NCBI GenBank assembly: GCA_934691725.1
Contig: CAKUTF010000010.1
Coordinates: 1 to 64,000 of the forward strand
Origin: an uncultured Fibrobacter sp.
GTDB taxonomy: Bacteria > Fibrobacterota > Fibrobacteria > Fibrobacterales > Fibrobacteraceae
DNA: 64,000 nt
Reading direction: 5' to 3'
In this document: positions 18,654-27,280 of the stretch, piece after piece
Layout of the letters: each line of letters begins with the position of its first letter
Numbering within the stretch: position 1 is the stretch's first letter
Translations under genes and position numbers: made by a program
The notes under the pieces: generated by a model
The model's database searches: none
Told to the model about the DNA's origin: nothing
What the model saw: only the letters and a program-made list of their open reading frames with translations

Positions 18654-20024
18654 ATGAGAACCAAAATAATCCTTTTTCTCGCCATTGCGGTATTGGCCCT
18701 TGCCGCCAAGGATTCTCTCTACGAAATCAACGGAACCGTTTTTAACAAGGAACACGGACCGAGAGGTCCCAAGGCAATTGTCAAGGTCTCCCGTATTATA
18801 CCGAGAGCAAAGCCGCTCCGCGCAAGCGAGGATTCGTTTCAAGTTTCCTTGAAAAGGGGTGGAGATGAGCGTTGGCTTGAAATGGAAAAGAATACGGTCT
18901 ATTCCGTCTGTGTCGATGATGATGACGGCTTTTGGAAAGTTGAAGATTTCAAGTACGAAAAAGAGGGGCGTTCCTGTATTAAATTGCATTCCGGGAATTA
19001 CGTGAAAAACGGGGAAATTCAGTATGCGACCAAGATGGGAAACGGTTACACGTTTCAGTTGTTGGTTGGAATGAAGTACATCGATCTCAGGGGGAAAAAA
19101 CATCTTTTGGGGTATTTAGAGCTGGGCGAAGGCTTCTATTACAAGGAAGGCCTTTGGTATCCGATCGATCCGGAAAGGTACGAGACTATCGACAAGGTTC
19201 TGGCTGTGGATAAGTACATGGTCACCGAATGTGAATTTGTCCAAGCGCTGTGGGATTCTATTCCTGCGCAAGTCGAAAGGGTGTACCAGAGAAATCATCC
19301 CTTTTGGATAGAGAAAAAAAAGACCATGACGAAAAACGGATTTTGCGACGCGCATGATTCCGCGGCGGTCCGTGTCAATTTGTACTATGCCCTTGTCTAT
19401 GCGAATCTTCGAAGTTTTCGTGACGGCTTTCAACCGGTCTATTCTTTCGAATGGACGGATAATGGATACGGCCTTGCGGAAGACGGCAGCTTTGTCATTT
19501 CCGATGTCAATTTTCACGTAGAAAACTCGGCTGTTCGCGTGAGGATAGACACGAGCGCGAACGGCTACCGTTTGCCTTATTACGATGAATGGATGGCGTT
19601 GGGACGCGCCGGGCATAGTTACACGTTTTATGTATGGGGCCGTGACGGCGATTCCTCCATTGCCGCTCGGTATGCTTGGTTTGGCGTCCGGGACCCGGAA
19701 GACAAGTATTTAAAAATGAACAGGAACGACTGGAACGAACGAAGCCGCTTGGAGCGTTCTTGCGGGAAATGGCTGCAAAAATCCAGGCCGGTAGGAATGC
19801 TGAAACCGAATGATTACGGATTGTACGACATGTTCGGCCTTGTGTGCGAAAACGTCATTATGGAAAAGCATCAGGTATATTTTCCCGGGGTTGCGGCCAC
19901 TTGCAAGGGAGGCTTTTTGACTGATACCCTCAAGGCGTTGAAATTCAAGGCGAAGTGCGAAACTGACTTTTTTGATCCGGAAAGACTTTTCCAAGGCTTG
20001 CGCCTTGTCAGGCAAATCAAGTGA
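18654..20024 (+). CDS. Secreted formylglycine-generating-enzyme-fold (SUMF1-like) protein A
   Basis: A 456-residue exported protein with a signal peptide at about 1-18. The C-terminal half has FGE-sulfatase/SUMF1 landmarks: VDKYMVTECEFVQALW, NGYRLPYYDEWMALGRAG (about residues 302-319) and NDYGLYDMFGLVCENV. The fold is related to C-type lectins. I cannot confirm the catalytic cysteines of true formylglycine enzymes, so a binding role is as likely. It lies 9 bases after the metalloprotease gene. A second homologous gene follows, so the pair probably arose by duplication. Confidence 0.7.
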   Translation: MRTKIILFLAIAVLALAAKDSLYEINGTVFNKEHGPRGPKAIVKVSRIIPRAKPLRASEDSFQVSLKRGGDERWLEMEKNTVYSVCVDDDDGFWKVEDFKYEKEGRSCIKLHSGNYVKNGEIQYATKMGNGYTFQLLVGMKYIDLRGKKHLLGYLELGEGFYYKEGLWYPIDPERYETIDKVLAVDKYMVTECEFVQALWDSIPAQVERVYQRNHPFWIEKKKTMTKNGFCDAHDSAAVRVNLYYALVYANLRSFRDGFQPVYSFEWTDNGYGLAEDGSFVISDVNFHVENSAVRVRIDTSANGYRLPYYDEWMALGRAGHSYTFYVWGRDGDSSIAARYAWFGVRDPEDKYLKMNRNDWNERSRLERSCGKWLQKSRPVGMLKPNDYGLYDMFGLVCENVIMEKHQVYFPGVAATCKGGFLTDTLKALKFKAKCETDFFDPERLFQGLRLVRQIK

Positions 20025-20040
20025 CGGGCCAAAAAATCAA

Positions 20041-20121
20041 GATGACGAAACCCAATGGGATTGTCTGCACCGCCTGTCGGAAGAAAGCTGTGCGGACCCT
20101 GAAATGTGGAGGATAGACTGA
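20041..20121 (+). pseudogene. Fossil C-terminal tail of a second metalloprotease-type lipoprotein
   Basis: Between the two SUMF1-like genes, one frame reads DDETQWDCLHRLSEE and continues to a TGA at 20119-20121 that overlaps the ATG of the next gene (TGATG). ETQWDC closely matches ENQWDC at the end of the 16968-18644 lipoprotein. I infer a duplicated lipoprotein-SUMF1 unit in which most of the second lipoprotein gene was lost. The matching stretch is short. Confidence 0.4.
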
Positions 20122-21446
20122 TGAAAATTTTTACCGGCCTCGTTCTTCTTCTTGCGCTGAACGAAATCTTTGCGCTGGAGTACCATGTCGTATTCGACGC
20201 GAAGGGAAGGCTTGTCGGAAAAACAGAGGGAACAATAAAAATCGGTTGCGAGAATTTCGGAAAAGGCGCCTATTTTGTGCTCCGCAAAAGCGCTGCGGAC
20301 AAAAAGTCGCCGGAATATAAACGCTCCGTTCCCGCCTTAGAATCCGGTCGGACAAGGTGGTATGAGGCGGAAAAAAACGAGCATGTCAGGATTTGCCCGT
20401 CCGATTCGTCGGGCAGAGGCTTTTGGCTTGCCAGGATTCCATTCGAGGTGGATTCTTCAAATTGTCTCTGCGTCTTTACGGATCGATTCGTCCGGAGTCT
20501 TTCCGCTTTGTATGTTTCGGACTCTTCGGGGATGGATGCCGCGGATACGAACTGGATTCTTGTCGGGCAAAAGATTGTCCCACTTTCGAAAGGGACGCAT
20601 CGTTTCTTCGAGGGAAAGGAAGCTCCGCTTCGAAAAATGCAAAACCCGGAATCGGGATATAGAGATGTAAATTTCTCTTATGATTTGATTGTCGATGCCA
20701 CGGAGTTTCGTGTGGGCGATGCGGAATGGTTGATTGGCTCGGCTGAAACAGACTCTTTGATAGGAAAGGACTTGGATTTCATTGATGAACGGAAACTTTT
20801 TGACCGAAGTTCCTTGCCCATGGAAACATCGGAAATATATCGCCTGGCAAACGCCCGCAGCGCCCGTGACGGCCTAGATTCTGTGTACAGGCTTTTGCCA
20901 AAGGACGTGTGGCAAAAAAGCGGGCTCCCCTTTTTGGACTTTTCCGAACGGAGAAATTTAGTCCTCGCGCTCGACACGTCCGCAAATGGCTATCGGGCGC
21001 CTTTTTTTGAAGAATGGGCAGCTTTGCAGCGCGCGGGAGGTTCGGGAGATTTCTTCTGGGGTAACGATTATTCTCTGTCTGGAGAAGCGGTTAAATACGA
21101 ACAACTGTTTGGGGATACGGCCTCTGCCTTTTGCCGTCCGTCTGGTCAAAAGGCGCCGAATCCGTATGGCCTGTACGATGTCTATGGAAATGCTTTGGAA
21201 TATGTCTTGAAACGGTCCGTATCGTCGGGGCGTTATCATCATCTGTTCGAATGCCAGACGGACTTGAAATATGACCGCAGCCCGGTGTGTTCCTTGTTCT
21301 TTGGCATGGTCGGCTACAGGGCGAGCAAGAGGAAGAAAATCTGCATCGGGGAGTTTGATGCGGAGGGAAAAGTTACCGAGACTTGCACGCCCTACATGAA
21401 GCGGACATTTGTCAAAGGCTTCCGCCTTGTGCGAAAACTGCGGTGA
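20121..21446 (+). CDS. Secreted formylglycine-generating-enzyme-fold (SUMF1-like) protein B
   Basis: A 441-residue exported protein with a signal peptide at about 1-18. It shares the SUMF1-like landmarks NGYRAPFFEEWAALQRAGG and NPYGLYDVYGNALEYVL with the preceding paralogue. The ATG at 20121 was chosen because GGAGG lies 8 bases upstream and the signal peptide starts there. A GTG 15 bases earlier would add five residues. Enzyme or binding role is not determined. It is the last gene of the secreted-protein cluster. Confidence 0.7.
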   Translation: MKIFTGLVLLLALNEIFALEYHVVFDAKGRLVGKTEGTIKIGCENFGKGAYFVLRKSAADKKSPEYKRSVPALESGRTRWYEAEKNEHVRICPSDSSGRGFWLARIPFEVDSSNCLCVFTDRFVRSLSALYVSDSSGMDAADTNWILVGQKIVPLSKGTHRFFEGKEAPLRKMQNPESGYRDVNFSYDLIVDATEFRVGDAEWLIGSAETDSLIGKDLDFIDERKLFDRSSLPMETSEIYRLANARSARDGLDSVYRLLPKDVWQKSGLPFLDFSERRNLVLALDTSANGYRAPFFEEWAALQRAGGSGDFFWGNDYSLSGEAVKYEQLFGDTASAFCRPSGQKAPNPYGLYDVYGNALEYVLKRSVSSGRYHHLFECQTDLKYDRSPVCSLFFGMVGYRASKRKKICIGEFDAEGKVTETCTPYMKRTFVKGFRLVRKLR

Positions 21447-21463
21447 GGTTCAATAGAATTCCC

Positions 21464-21892
21464 TCAGATATAATACATATATCCCGAGGATTTTTTGGAA
21501 ATGAGCTTGTCCAGGGTGATGCTCTTTAGGACTGCGGAAAGCGTTTCGTCAATTTTGTCGTAAAGCCCGACGCGCAGGGCCTTTCGGAACGGAGTCTCTT
21601 CGGCTGTCGGGAGCGGAGGCTCGACAACTTTCAGGTCGCCTTCCAGGGCCTCCAGGACGCAGTCAAGGTGGATGTCGGATGGCGGCTTGGCGAGGACGAA
21701 TCCGCCGCCCGAGCCCTTGATGGACCGGATGAATCCCGTGCGCTTCAGGATTATAGCGATCTGTCCGAGATAGGTCGATGAAATCTGTTGCCTCTCGGAA
21801 ATTTCGGAAAGCGTCGTATGCGCGCTCGGACCCTGCTCCGCGATATCGATTAAAAAACGGATGCCGTAGCGTCCTTTGGTGGAAATCTTCAT
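21464..21892 (-). CDS. Rrf2-family transcriptional regulator without Fe-S cysteines
   Basis: A 142-residue winged-helix regulator with the Rrf2 start MKISTKGRYGIRFLIDIAE and a recognition region KGSGGGFVLAKPPSDI. It lacks the three-cysteine cluster motif present in the upstream paralogue, so it probably does not bind an Fe-S cluster in the IscR way. Its ATG overlaps the stop of that paralogue by 4 bases (ATGA), so it is the last gene of a three-gene coupled operon. The signal it senses is unknown. Confidence 0.8.
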   Translation of the reverse strand: MKISTKGRYGIRFLIDIAEQGPSAHTTLSEISERQQISSTYLGQIAIILKRTGFIRSIKGSGGGFVLAKPPSDIHLDCVLEALEGDLKVVEPPLPTAEETPFRKALRVGLYDKIDETLSAVLKSITLDKLISKKSSGYMYYI

Positions 21893-22317
21893 CCGATGAA
21901 AACTCCCTGCACGCCGCGGTAAATGGTCGCAAGGTCTTTTAGCGATACCGCCTTGAGAGTGGATTCGAGCGTGCCGCTCACCTTGTCCCAGACCGCTTTG
22001 GATTCGCAGCGTTCCTTGCGCGGGCATTCGCCGCCGCTTTGGCAGGGAACGGACCGGAGCGACGTCTCCATCTCGCTCAGAATGTCGAAGGCGGAAATAT
22101 CCCCAGGCTTCCGGGCAAGCCTGTATCCGCCTTGCACGCCGCGGCTTCCGACGATGAAGCCCGCTTTCTTGAGCGGAATGAAAAGCTGCTCCAGGTATCC
22201 TTCCGAAAGCTTTGTCTCTTCGGCAATCGAATGGATGCTGCGAGGGTTTTCCGAATCTCCCGTGGCGAGGCTCAGGAGCGCTTCAAGGGCGTATTGTCCG
22301 CGGGTGGAAATTTTCAT
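21889..22317 (-). CDS. IscR-like Rrf2 regulator with C-x5-C-x5-C cluster motif
   Basis: A 142-residue Rrf2 regulator. After the helix-turn-helix and wing (SRGVQGGYRLARKPGDI) it has CQSGGECPRKERC near residues 92-104. The C-x5-C-x5-C spacing is that of IscR, so an Fe-S cluster and redox or iron sensing are likely. Translation is coupled at both ends: its ATG overlaps the stop of the outer-membrane gene by 4 bases, and its stop overlaps the next Rrf2 gene. Confidence 0.82.
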   Translation of the reverse strand: MKISTRGQYALEALLSLATGDSENPRSIHSIAEETKLSEGYLEQLFIPLKKAGFIVGSRGVQGGYRLARKPGDISAFDILSEMETSLRSVPCQSGGECPRKERCESKAVWDKVSGTLESTLKAVSLKDLATIYRGVQGVFIG

Positions 22318-22862
22318 CTGCTGACGTCTAGTGCTTTTAATCCCGGACGGGAATTGGCAAACAGGATTCCCAGCGAGATGCCGAACCCGTGTTCGGTCTC
22401 TTTCGCAAACGTCCACTGGTAGGATCCCTTGATGCGGAAGGAAAGGAACGATTCGCGGAAGAAGTAAAGGCCGGCGTTGGCTTCTACGGTCGGGCCGAAC
22501 CGGTCTCCGAACGTGTCGAGAATGTCGTCTTCGGGAAGTGCGCTCACGCCAGCCATGCCGCCGACAAAAGGCGTGATGCTTGCCGGGAGGAGCATCTGCT
22601 GCAGACCGAGCTTCACGTTAAATCCGTTGCCCGGGAACGAGTAGCCGATGTCGCTTGTGAGGCTTGTATAGGGGAGAAGCTGGATGTTCGAAATGAAGTT
22701 TACTTCGCCGAATGCCGAGCGTTCATCGCTCCAGGAGTCGTTTACGGGCTTGAAAGCGCCGAGTTCAAGTCCGAAGCTCGAAAACGGGTTATAGACAGAG
22801 CGTCCTTCGCCTGCGAAAGCCATGATGGCCAGAGAACCGATAAAAAGAATCCATTTTTTCAT
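22314..22862 (-). CDS. Small outer-membrane beta-barrel-like protein
   Basis: A 182-residue exported protein with a signal peptide at about 1-17. It is rich in alternating strand patterns (GLELGAFKPV, TSDIGYSFPG, VKLGLQQM), like small outer-membrane barrels. No named family is recognised. The start at 22862 gives a standard signal peptide; earlier in-frame starts do not. It is the first gene of an operon with two Rrf2 regulators, linked by 4-base overlaps. Confidence 0.6.
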   Translation of the reverse strand: MKKWILFIGSLAIMAFAGEGRSVYNPFSSFGLELGAFKPVNDSWSDERSAFGEVNFISNIQLLPYTSLTSDIGYSFPGNGFNVKLGLQQMLLPASITPFVGGMAGVSALPEDDILDTFGDRFGPTVEANAGLYFFRESFLSFRIKGSYQWTFAKETEHGFGISLGILFANSRPGLKALDVSR

Positions 22863-23025
22863 GTTGAATCTCCAATCGCAGAACATTCTGCAATGTAGCA
22901 AATTAACAAATGTGAAAAGCGTTTTACTAGGAATTGCAAGACATTCGGATAACGCGCTGAAAATCCTACCTGGGCGGAATGTTTTCTATATTAAGCGGAA
23001 ATCAAAACTTAACAGAAGGATATCT

Positions 23026-23637
23026 ATGTCTAAAATTCTGCGCATTTTCGCTCTTTCCGCTCTGGCGATGGCTTTTGTGGCTTGCGCTAGCGGCGGTAAA
23101 AAAGTCACCCGCATCGAATCGGATTCCGTGGTCGATCTTTCCGGAAAGTGGAACGATACGGATTCCCGCCTTGTCGCGGAAGAGATGATCCAGGATTGCA
23201 TCGCGCGCCCCTGGTATGGCAAGCTTCTCCAGAACAAGAACGGCGAACTTCCGACGGTAGTCATCGGCAGCGTCCGCAACAAGAGCCACGAACACATCAA
23301 CGTGGAAACCTTTATCAAGGACATGGAGCGCGCCCTCATCAATTCGGGCAAGGTCGATTTCGTCGCGAACGCCGAAGAACGCGGTGAACTCCGCGCGGAA
23401 CTCGCGAGCCAGTCCGGAAATGCGACCGAGGAAACCCGCAAGGAAGCCGGCCAGGAAATCGGTGCGGACCTGATGCTCACGGGAAGCCTGAATTCGATCG
23501 TTGACCAGGAAGGCGGCGAACAGGTTGTCTTCTACCAGATTGACTTGCAGCTCGTCGATATCCAGACGCACAAGACCGTCTGGATCGGAGACAAGAAAAT
23601 CAAGAAGTATATGAGCAAAAGCTCTGTCAAGATGTAA
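23026..23637 (+). CDS. lpoB: Penicillin-binding-protein activator LpoB-like lipoprotein
   Basis: A 203-residue lipoprotein with lipobox FVAC near residue 20. It has the LpoB-family layout: DLSGKWNDTDSRLVAEEM, then TVVIGSVRNKSHEHI, then GADLMLTGSLNSI. In enterobacteria LpoB reaches through the peptidoglycan to activate PBP1b; the same role here is inference. The ATG at 23026 has AGAAGGA upstream. The COG3014-like lipoprotein starts 12 bases downstream. Confidence 0.8.
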   Translation: MSKILRIFALSALAMAFVACASGGKKVTRIESDSVVDLSGKWNDTDSRLVAEEMIQDCIARPWYGKLLQNKNGELPTVVIGSVRNKSHEHINVETFIKDMERALINSGKVDFVANAEERGELRAELASQSGNATEETRKEAGQEIGADLMLTGSLNSIVDQEGGEQVVFYQIDLQLVDIQTHKTVWIGDKKIKKYMSKSSVKM

Positions 23638-23649
23638 TCGGGATTCGCC

Positions 23650-25062
23650 ATGAAGAAAATCCGCTTTTCTCTGCTAGTTCTTTGTCTGTTCCTTTTTGCC
23701 TCCTGTGCCAACAAGTCGATGACCCGGTACGAGGAACTTTCGAAACCGATGGCGAAGGGCGGATTTTCCGCTGCGATTGATGCCGTTCAGAAGAATCAGG
23801 AAAAACTTTACGGTTCCAATTCGGTATTTCTTTACCACTTTGACTTGGCGACTCTTTATCACTATGACGGCAATTACCGGAAGAGCGCCGACGAGTTCGA
23901 AAAGGCGAAGCAGATTTACGACGACCTCTATACAAAGTCCGTGACCAACGAGGCAGCTTCGGTTTTGACGAATGACAATGTCCGTCCGTATCGGGCGAGA
24001 CCTTTTGAAATCCTTTCCCTTTATGAAATGAACATCATCAACTATCTTGCGATGGGGGATGTCGATGGGGCGCTTGTCGAGGCTCGGGCTTCGGATATCG
24101 CCTTGCAGCAGCTGTACCAGAAAAGCGACAAGAAGACGAACGATGCCGGATACTTGCGGTATCTGATCGCTCTGGTTTACGAGATGGGCGGCGAGACGGA
24201 CAATGCCGCGATTTCTTACTACAAGACTGTCCAGGCCTATTCCGAGGAGCCGACGAAGCTCCCCGCCGAAGCGCAGGCTTTTATCGTGGACCGTCTTGAA
24301 AAGAGCGGTCGAGCGAATGATATTTCGGCTTTGAAATTTCCAAACGCAAACGTCTCGGAAACGGTTCCGATGTATGTCGATAACGCAAACGGTGAAATCG
24401 TCGTTATCGGCTATGCGGGCCACAGCGCGATTCTCGGGGAATGGATGCTTTCGGGAACCTACGTACGCGGCGGTATTTTGAACGTAATGGGAAAGAATCC
24501 GCAGTCGGGAAAAGTGGAAAGCCTGACGATTCCGTTCCCGGCGACCGCAGTCGGAAGCCACGGAGGAACGACTTTTTCTGTCACTATCGCAATCCCGGAA
24601 CGCAAGGATGTTCCGTATCAAGTAGAAAATTTTGCCATTTTGCTGGATGGAAAGCCCCTTGGCTACCAGCCGGAAGTTTTTCTGGACAATACGAAGAATC
24701 TGGTCAAGAATCTGGAAGACGAGCGCGCGGTGACGCTCGGACGGACCGCTGTTCGCGTTCTTACCCGGACGATTGCCGCGCAGACCGCCAAAAAGCAGAT
24801 GGAAACGAACAATGTCCTGCTGAATCTCGTGACGAGCATCGGCACGGACGTCGCTGCCGCCCAGCTGGAACAGGCCGATCTGCGGGTTGCGCTTTTCCTT
24901 CCGCACGAGGTCCGCATGGCGCGCGTCCCGGCGACACCGGGAACGCACAAAGTAACTGTTCTGGCGACAAACCGGAACGGTGGTGCCGTCAAGCGTTACG
25001 AGTTTACGGCGAATGTCAAGCCCGGCAAAAAGGCTCTGGTTATCGTTCCTGCAATCCGATAG
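23650..25062 (+). CDS. COG3014-like lipoprotein with TPR-like N-terminal region
   Basis: A 470-residue lipoprotein with lipobox FASC (Cys ~19). The first ~220 residues have TPR-like helical pairs (VFLYHFDLATLYHYDGNYRK). The second half is strand-rich with no known catalytic motif. From memory this resembles the uncharacterised COG3014 family, which is often encoded beside LpoB-like lipoproteins, as here. It may work in the cell envelope together with LpoB. Confidence 0.65.
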   Translation: MKKIRFSLLVLCLFLFASCANKSMTRYEELSKPMAKGGFSAAIDAVQKNQEKLYGSNSVFLYHFDLATLYHYDGNYRKSADEFEKAKQIYDDLYTKSVTNEAASVLTNDNVRPYRARPFEILSLYEMNIINYLAMGDVDGALVEARASDIALQQLYQKSDKKTNDAGYLRYLIALVYEMGGETDNAAISYYKTVQAYSEEPTKLPAEAQAFIVDRLEKSGRANDISALKFPNANVSETVPMYVDNANGEIVVIGYAGHSAILGEWMLSGTYVRGGILNVMGKNPQSGKVESLTIPFPATAVGSHGGTTFSVTIAIPERKDVPYQVENFAILLDGKPLGYQPEVFLDNTKNLVKNLEDERAVTLGRTAVRVLTRTIAAQTAKKQMETNNVLLNLVTSIGTDVAAAQLEQADLRVALFLPHEVRMARVPATPGTHKVTVLATNRNGGAVKRYEFTANVKPGKKALVIVPAIR

Positions 25063-25065
25063 TTT

Positions 25066-25710
25066 ATGCGGGCGGAAGAAATCAAGGCTCGGTTTGATGC
25101 AATCGCGAAATCCTATGATGAAAACCGGAAAAAGTTCATTCCGTGCTTTGACGACTATTACCTGACGACGGTGCGCTTTCTTTCTTCTTCGATTCCCTCG
25201 CCCAAAACGATTTTGGATTTGGGGGCGGGAACGGGACTGCTTTCAAAGTTTCTGTATGACAAATTTCCAGATGCGATGTTTTCGCTCGTCGATGTTTCCG
25301 AGAAGATGCTCGAAGTCGCCAGGGAACGCTTTGAAGGGCTTCCGAATTTTGAATTTTCCGTCTTGGACTATACCCGGAATTTGCCAAATCGGAAATTTGA
25401 CCTGGTAGCTTCCGCTCTCTCGATTCACCATCTGGAAAATGGCGACAAGAGGATACTTTATCGAAACATCTTCGAGCATCTTGAATCCGGCGGAACATTG
25501 GTGAACATCGACCAGTTCAATGCGGATTCCGCAGAAATGAATGCCCTTTACGAATCGTATTGGGTGAAATCAATCCGGGAAAGCGGTCTTTCCGAACGGG
25601 AATTCGAACGCTGGCAGTTGCGGAAAGCTTTGGACCGGGAAAATACGGTCGATGAAACAAAGGCTTTGCTCTCGGATGCGGGATTCCGGGTTGTACATAT
25701 AAATTTATGA
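25066..25710 (+). CDS. Class I SAM-dependent methyltransferase
   Basis: A 214-residue methyltransferase with motif I LDLGAGTGLLSKFL (about residues 47-60), an acidic post-I residue in FSLVDVSEKMLEVA and the ALSIHHL motif. The substrate is unknown. It starts 3 bases after the lipoprotein stop, so it is probably co-transcribed with it. Confidence 0.8.
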   Translation: MRAEEIKARFDAIAKSYDENRKKFIPCFDDYYLTTVRFLSSSIPSPKTILDLGAGTGLLSKFLYDKFPDAMFSLVDVSEKMLEVARERFEGLPNFEFSVLDYTRNLPNRKFDLVASALSIHHLENGDKRILYRNIFEHLESGGTLVNIDQFNADSAEMNALYESYWVKSIRESGLSEREFERWQLRKALDRENTVDETKALLSDAGFRVVHINL

Positions 25711-25776
25711 AGTTCGCCGTCATCGTTGCGCGAAAGTAAATTTGCCGGAAAACGGTTTTCGTTTGTGGAGGTGTCG

Positions 25777-26425
25777 ATGTCTGATGCGTACAAAATAATC
25801 GATTTGAATTCCTATTACCGAAAGGGCGTCTATCGGCATTTTTCCGAAGATTGCAAGTGCAGCGTCTCGATGACCGCGCGAATCGATGTGACAAAGCTCG
25901 TCGAATATGCGAAAAATCGCGGGGAAAAATTCTACATCCACTTTCTCTACTGTTTGCAAGGTGTTGAACAGCCGGGACGACTACCGGATGTTTTACGACT
26001 GGCAAAAGGACGAACTCCGCTGCTACGAAAGAATCAATCCGACGCAATACGTTTTCCATGCGGATACGGAAACGTGTTCGCCGGTCTATTCGGAGTATTT
26101 CGAAGTCCGCGATGTCTTTTACCGAAACGCTTTTGCCGATTTGGAACGAGCCAAGAAAACGCATGAATATCGTTTAGATATGCAAAACCATCCGAACTGG
26201 TTCGATGCGTCATTTATGCCGTGGGTTAGTTACGACAGTTTTAACGTGGAACTTCCCGATGGATATCTTTTCTTTGCGCCTATCGTGAACTGGGGAAAGT
26301 ATCGAAACGAAAACGGGCGTTTGATGATGCCCGTCAGCGTCCGGATGAATCATGCGATTGCGGACGGCTACTTGGTGAGCAAGGTCTTTGCCCTGCTCGA
26401 AGAAGAAATCCGCCGTTTAGGCTAA
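25777..26425 (+). pseudogene. Chloramphenicol-acetyltransferase-like gene with a single frameshift
   Basis: Two frames together make one CAT-family protein of about 216 residues. The N-terminal part starts at the ATG at 25777 (GGAGG upstream) and runs to FYIHFLYCL. The rest continues one frame over from about 25955 (CKVLNSRDDYRMFYDW) to the end. The catalytic HxxxDG motif is present as MNHAIADGY near the C-terminus. A one-base change near 25950-25965 breaks the frame. It may be a real pseudogene, a recent mutation or a sequencing error. Confidence 0.75.
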
Positions 26426-26429
26426 TTCG

Positions 26430-27092
26430 CTAGATGTTCCGCAAAACCTCTTGGGAGGTCTGGGGAGCGAGTTCCGTGTCCATGACGAAATGCCGGACCT
26501 CGTTCGGGTTGATGCGCGCGTATTCGGAAAGCGCTTGCCCGATGCCCGTGCGGATATAGTAGTTGTCGTCCTTGGCGCAGTGCAGACAGCAGGACTTGAG
26601 AAGGTCCCAGTCCGTATGGTCGCGGTACTGGATCTGGAAAAGGATGACGCTACGGCGGACCCAGATGTTCGGGTCGCGAATCCAGGTGGCGATTTTGTGT
26701 CGAATCGGCGGGATTCTCCAGGCGAGATCCCCTAGAACGCTTGTCGCGATTGTATCGACCGTGTCTTTCCATGGCCGGGTCTTGATAAGCGTTTTTAGGA
26801 AGTTGAGGTGTTGTCCGCCGAGAAGCGCCTTGTGCTTGAACAGGTAATCACAGGCTGCGTACTGGACTTCCCGGTAAGGCTGGGCCCACATGTCGGTAAC
26901 TCTTGCGGCGAGCTCGTCACCGTTCTTGGGCGGGAACTTGTCGAAAATCGGATAGGTGGCTTCCCGACGCTTGATGATGCTTACCCCGAGAAAGTCAAAG
27001 GAATCGCGCATGCTTTTTGACATCGTACGCGCTTCTTCTTCGTTTGAGCGTGCTCGGAGCGTTAAAAGAATTTCTTGTGTGAATCGGAGCAT
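26430..27092 (-). CDS. AlkD-like DNA alkylation repair protein
   Basis: A 220-residue all-helical HEAT-like repeat protein. The N-terminal region (SKSMRDSFDFLGV) and the repeat WIRDPNIWVRRSVILFQ match the AlkD DNA glycosylase family, which removes alkylated bases. Length is normal. It is convergent with the broken CAT gene, 4 bases away. Confidence 0.8.
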   Translation of the reverse strand: MLRFTQEILLTLRARSNEEEARTMSKSMRDSFDFLGVSIIKRREATYPIFDKFPPKNGDELAARVTDMWAQPYREVQYAACDYLFKHKALLGGQHLNFLKTLIKTRPWKDTVDTIATSVLGDLAWRIPPIRHKIATWIRDPNIWVRRSVILFQIQYRDHTDWDLLKSCCLHCAKDDNYYIRTGIGQALSEYARINPNEVRHFVMDTELAPQTSQEVLRNI

Positions 27093-27280
27093 TTGCGTAA
27101 AAAATACAACACTATTTCAAGAATTTCTAGGTCTTGACAAATAGATTTTTTTAATTTAAATGTTGTTTCGCCGATTTTAGGATCTAGGGCGACTCTAAAA
27201 ATTGCTTTGGTAAGGAACTCCCGCTTGTATTCTTGCAAAGTTTCCTTATCGATTTTTGCAAATGAATTTTTGGAGAAGTC
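27093..27280. other. AT-rich intergenic region with possible minus-strand protein remnant
   Basis: The minus strand stays open from 27586 to 27062, and its last ~75 codons, which lie mostly outside the neighbouring gene, read plausibly as protein (ETLQEYKREFLTKAIF). No start or family is recognised. A TTGACA at 27134-27139 could be a -35 element for the next gene, but its -10 is weak. Confidence 0.3.
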
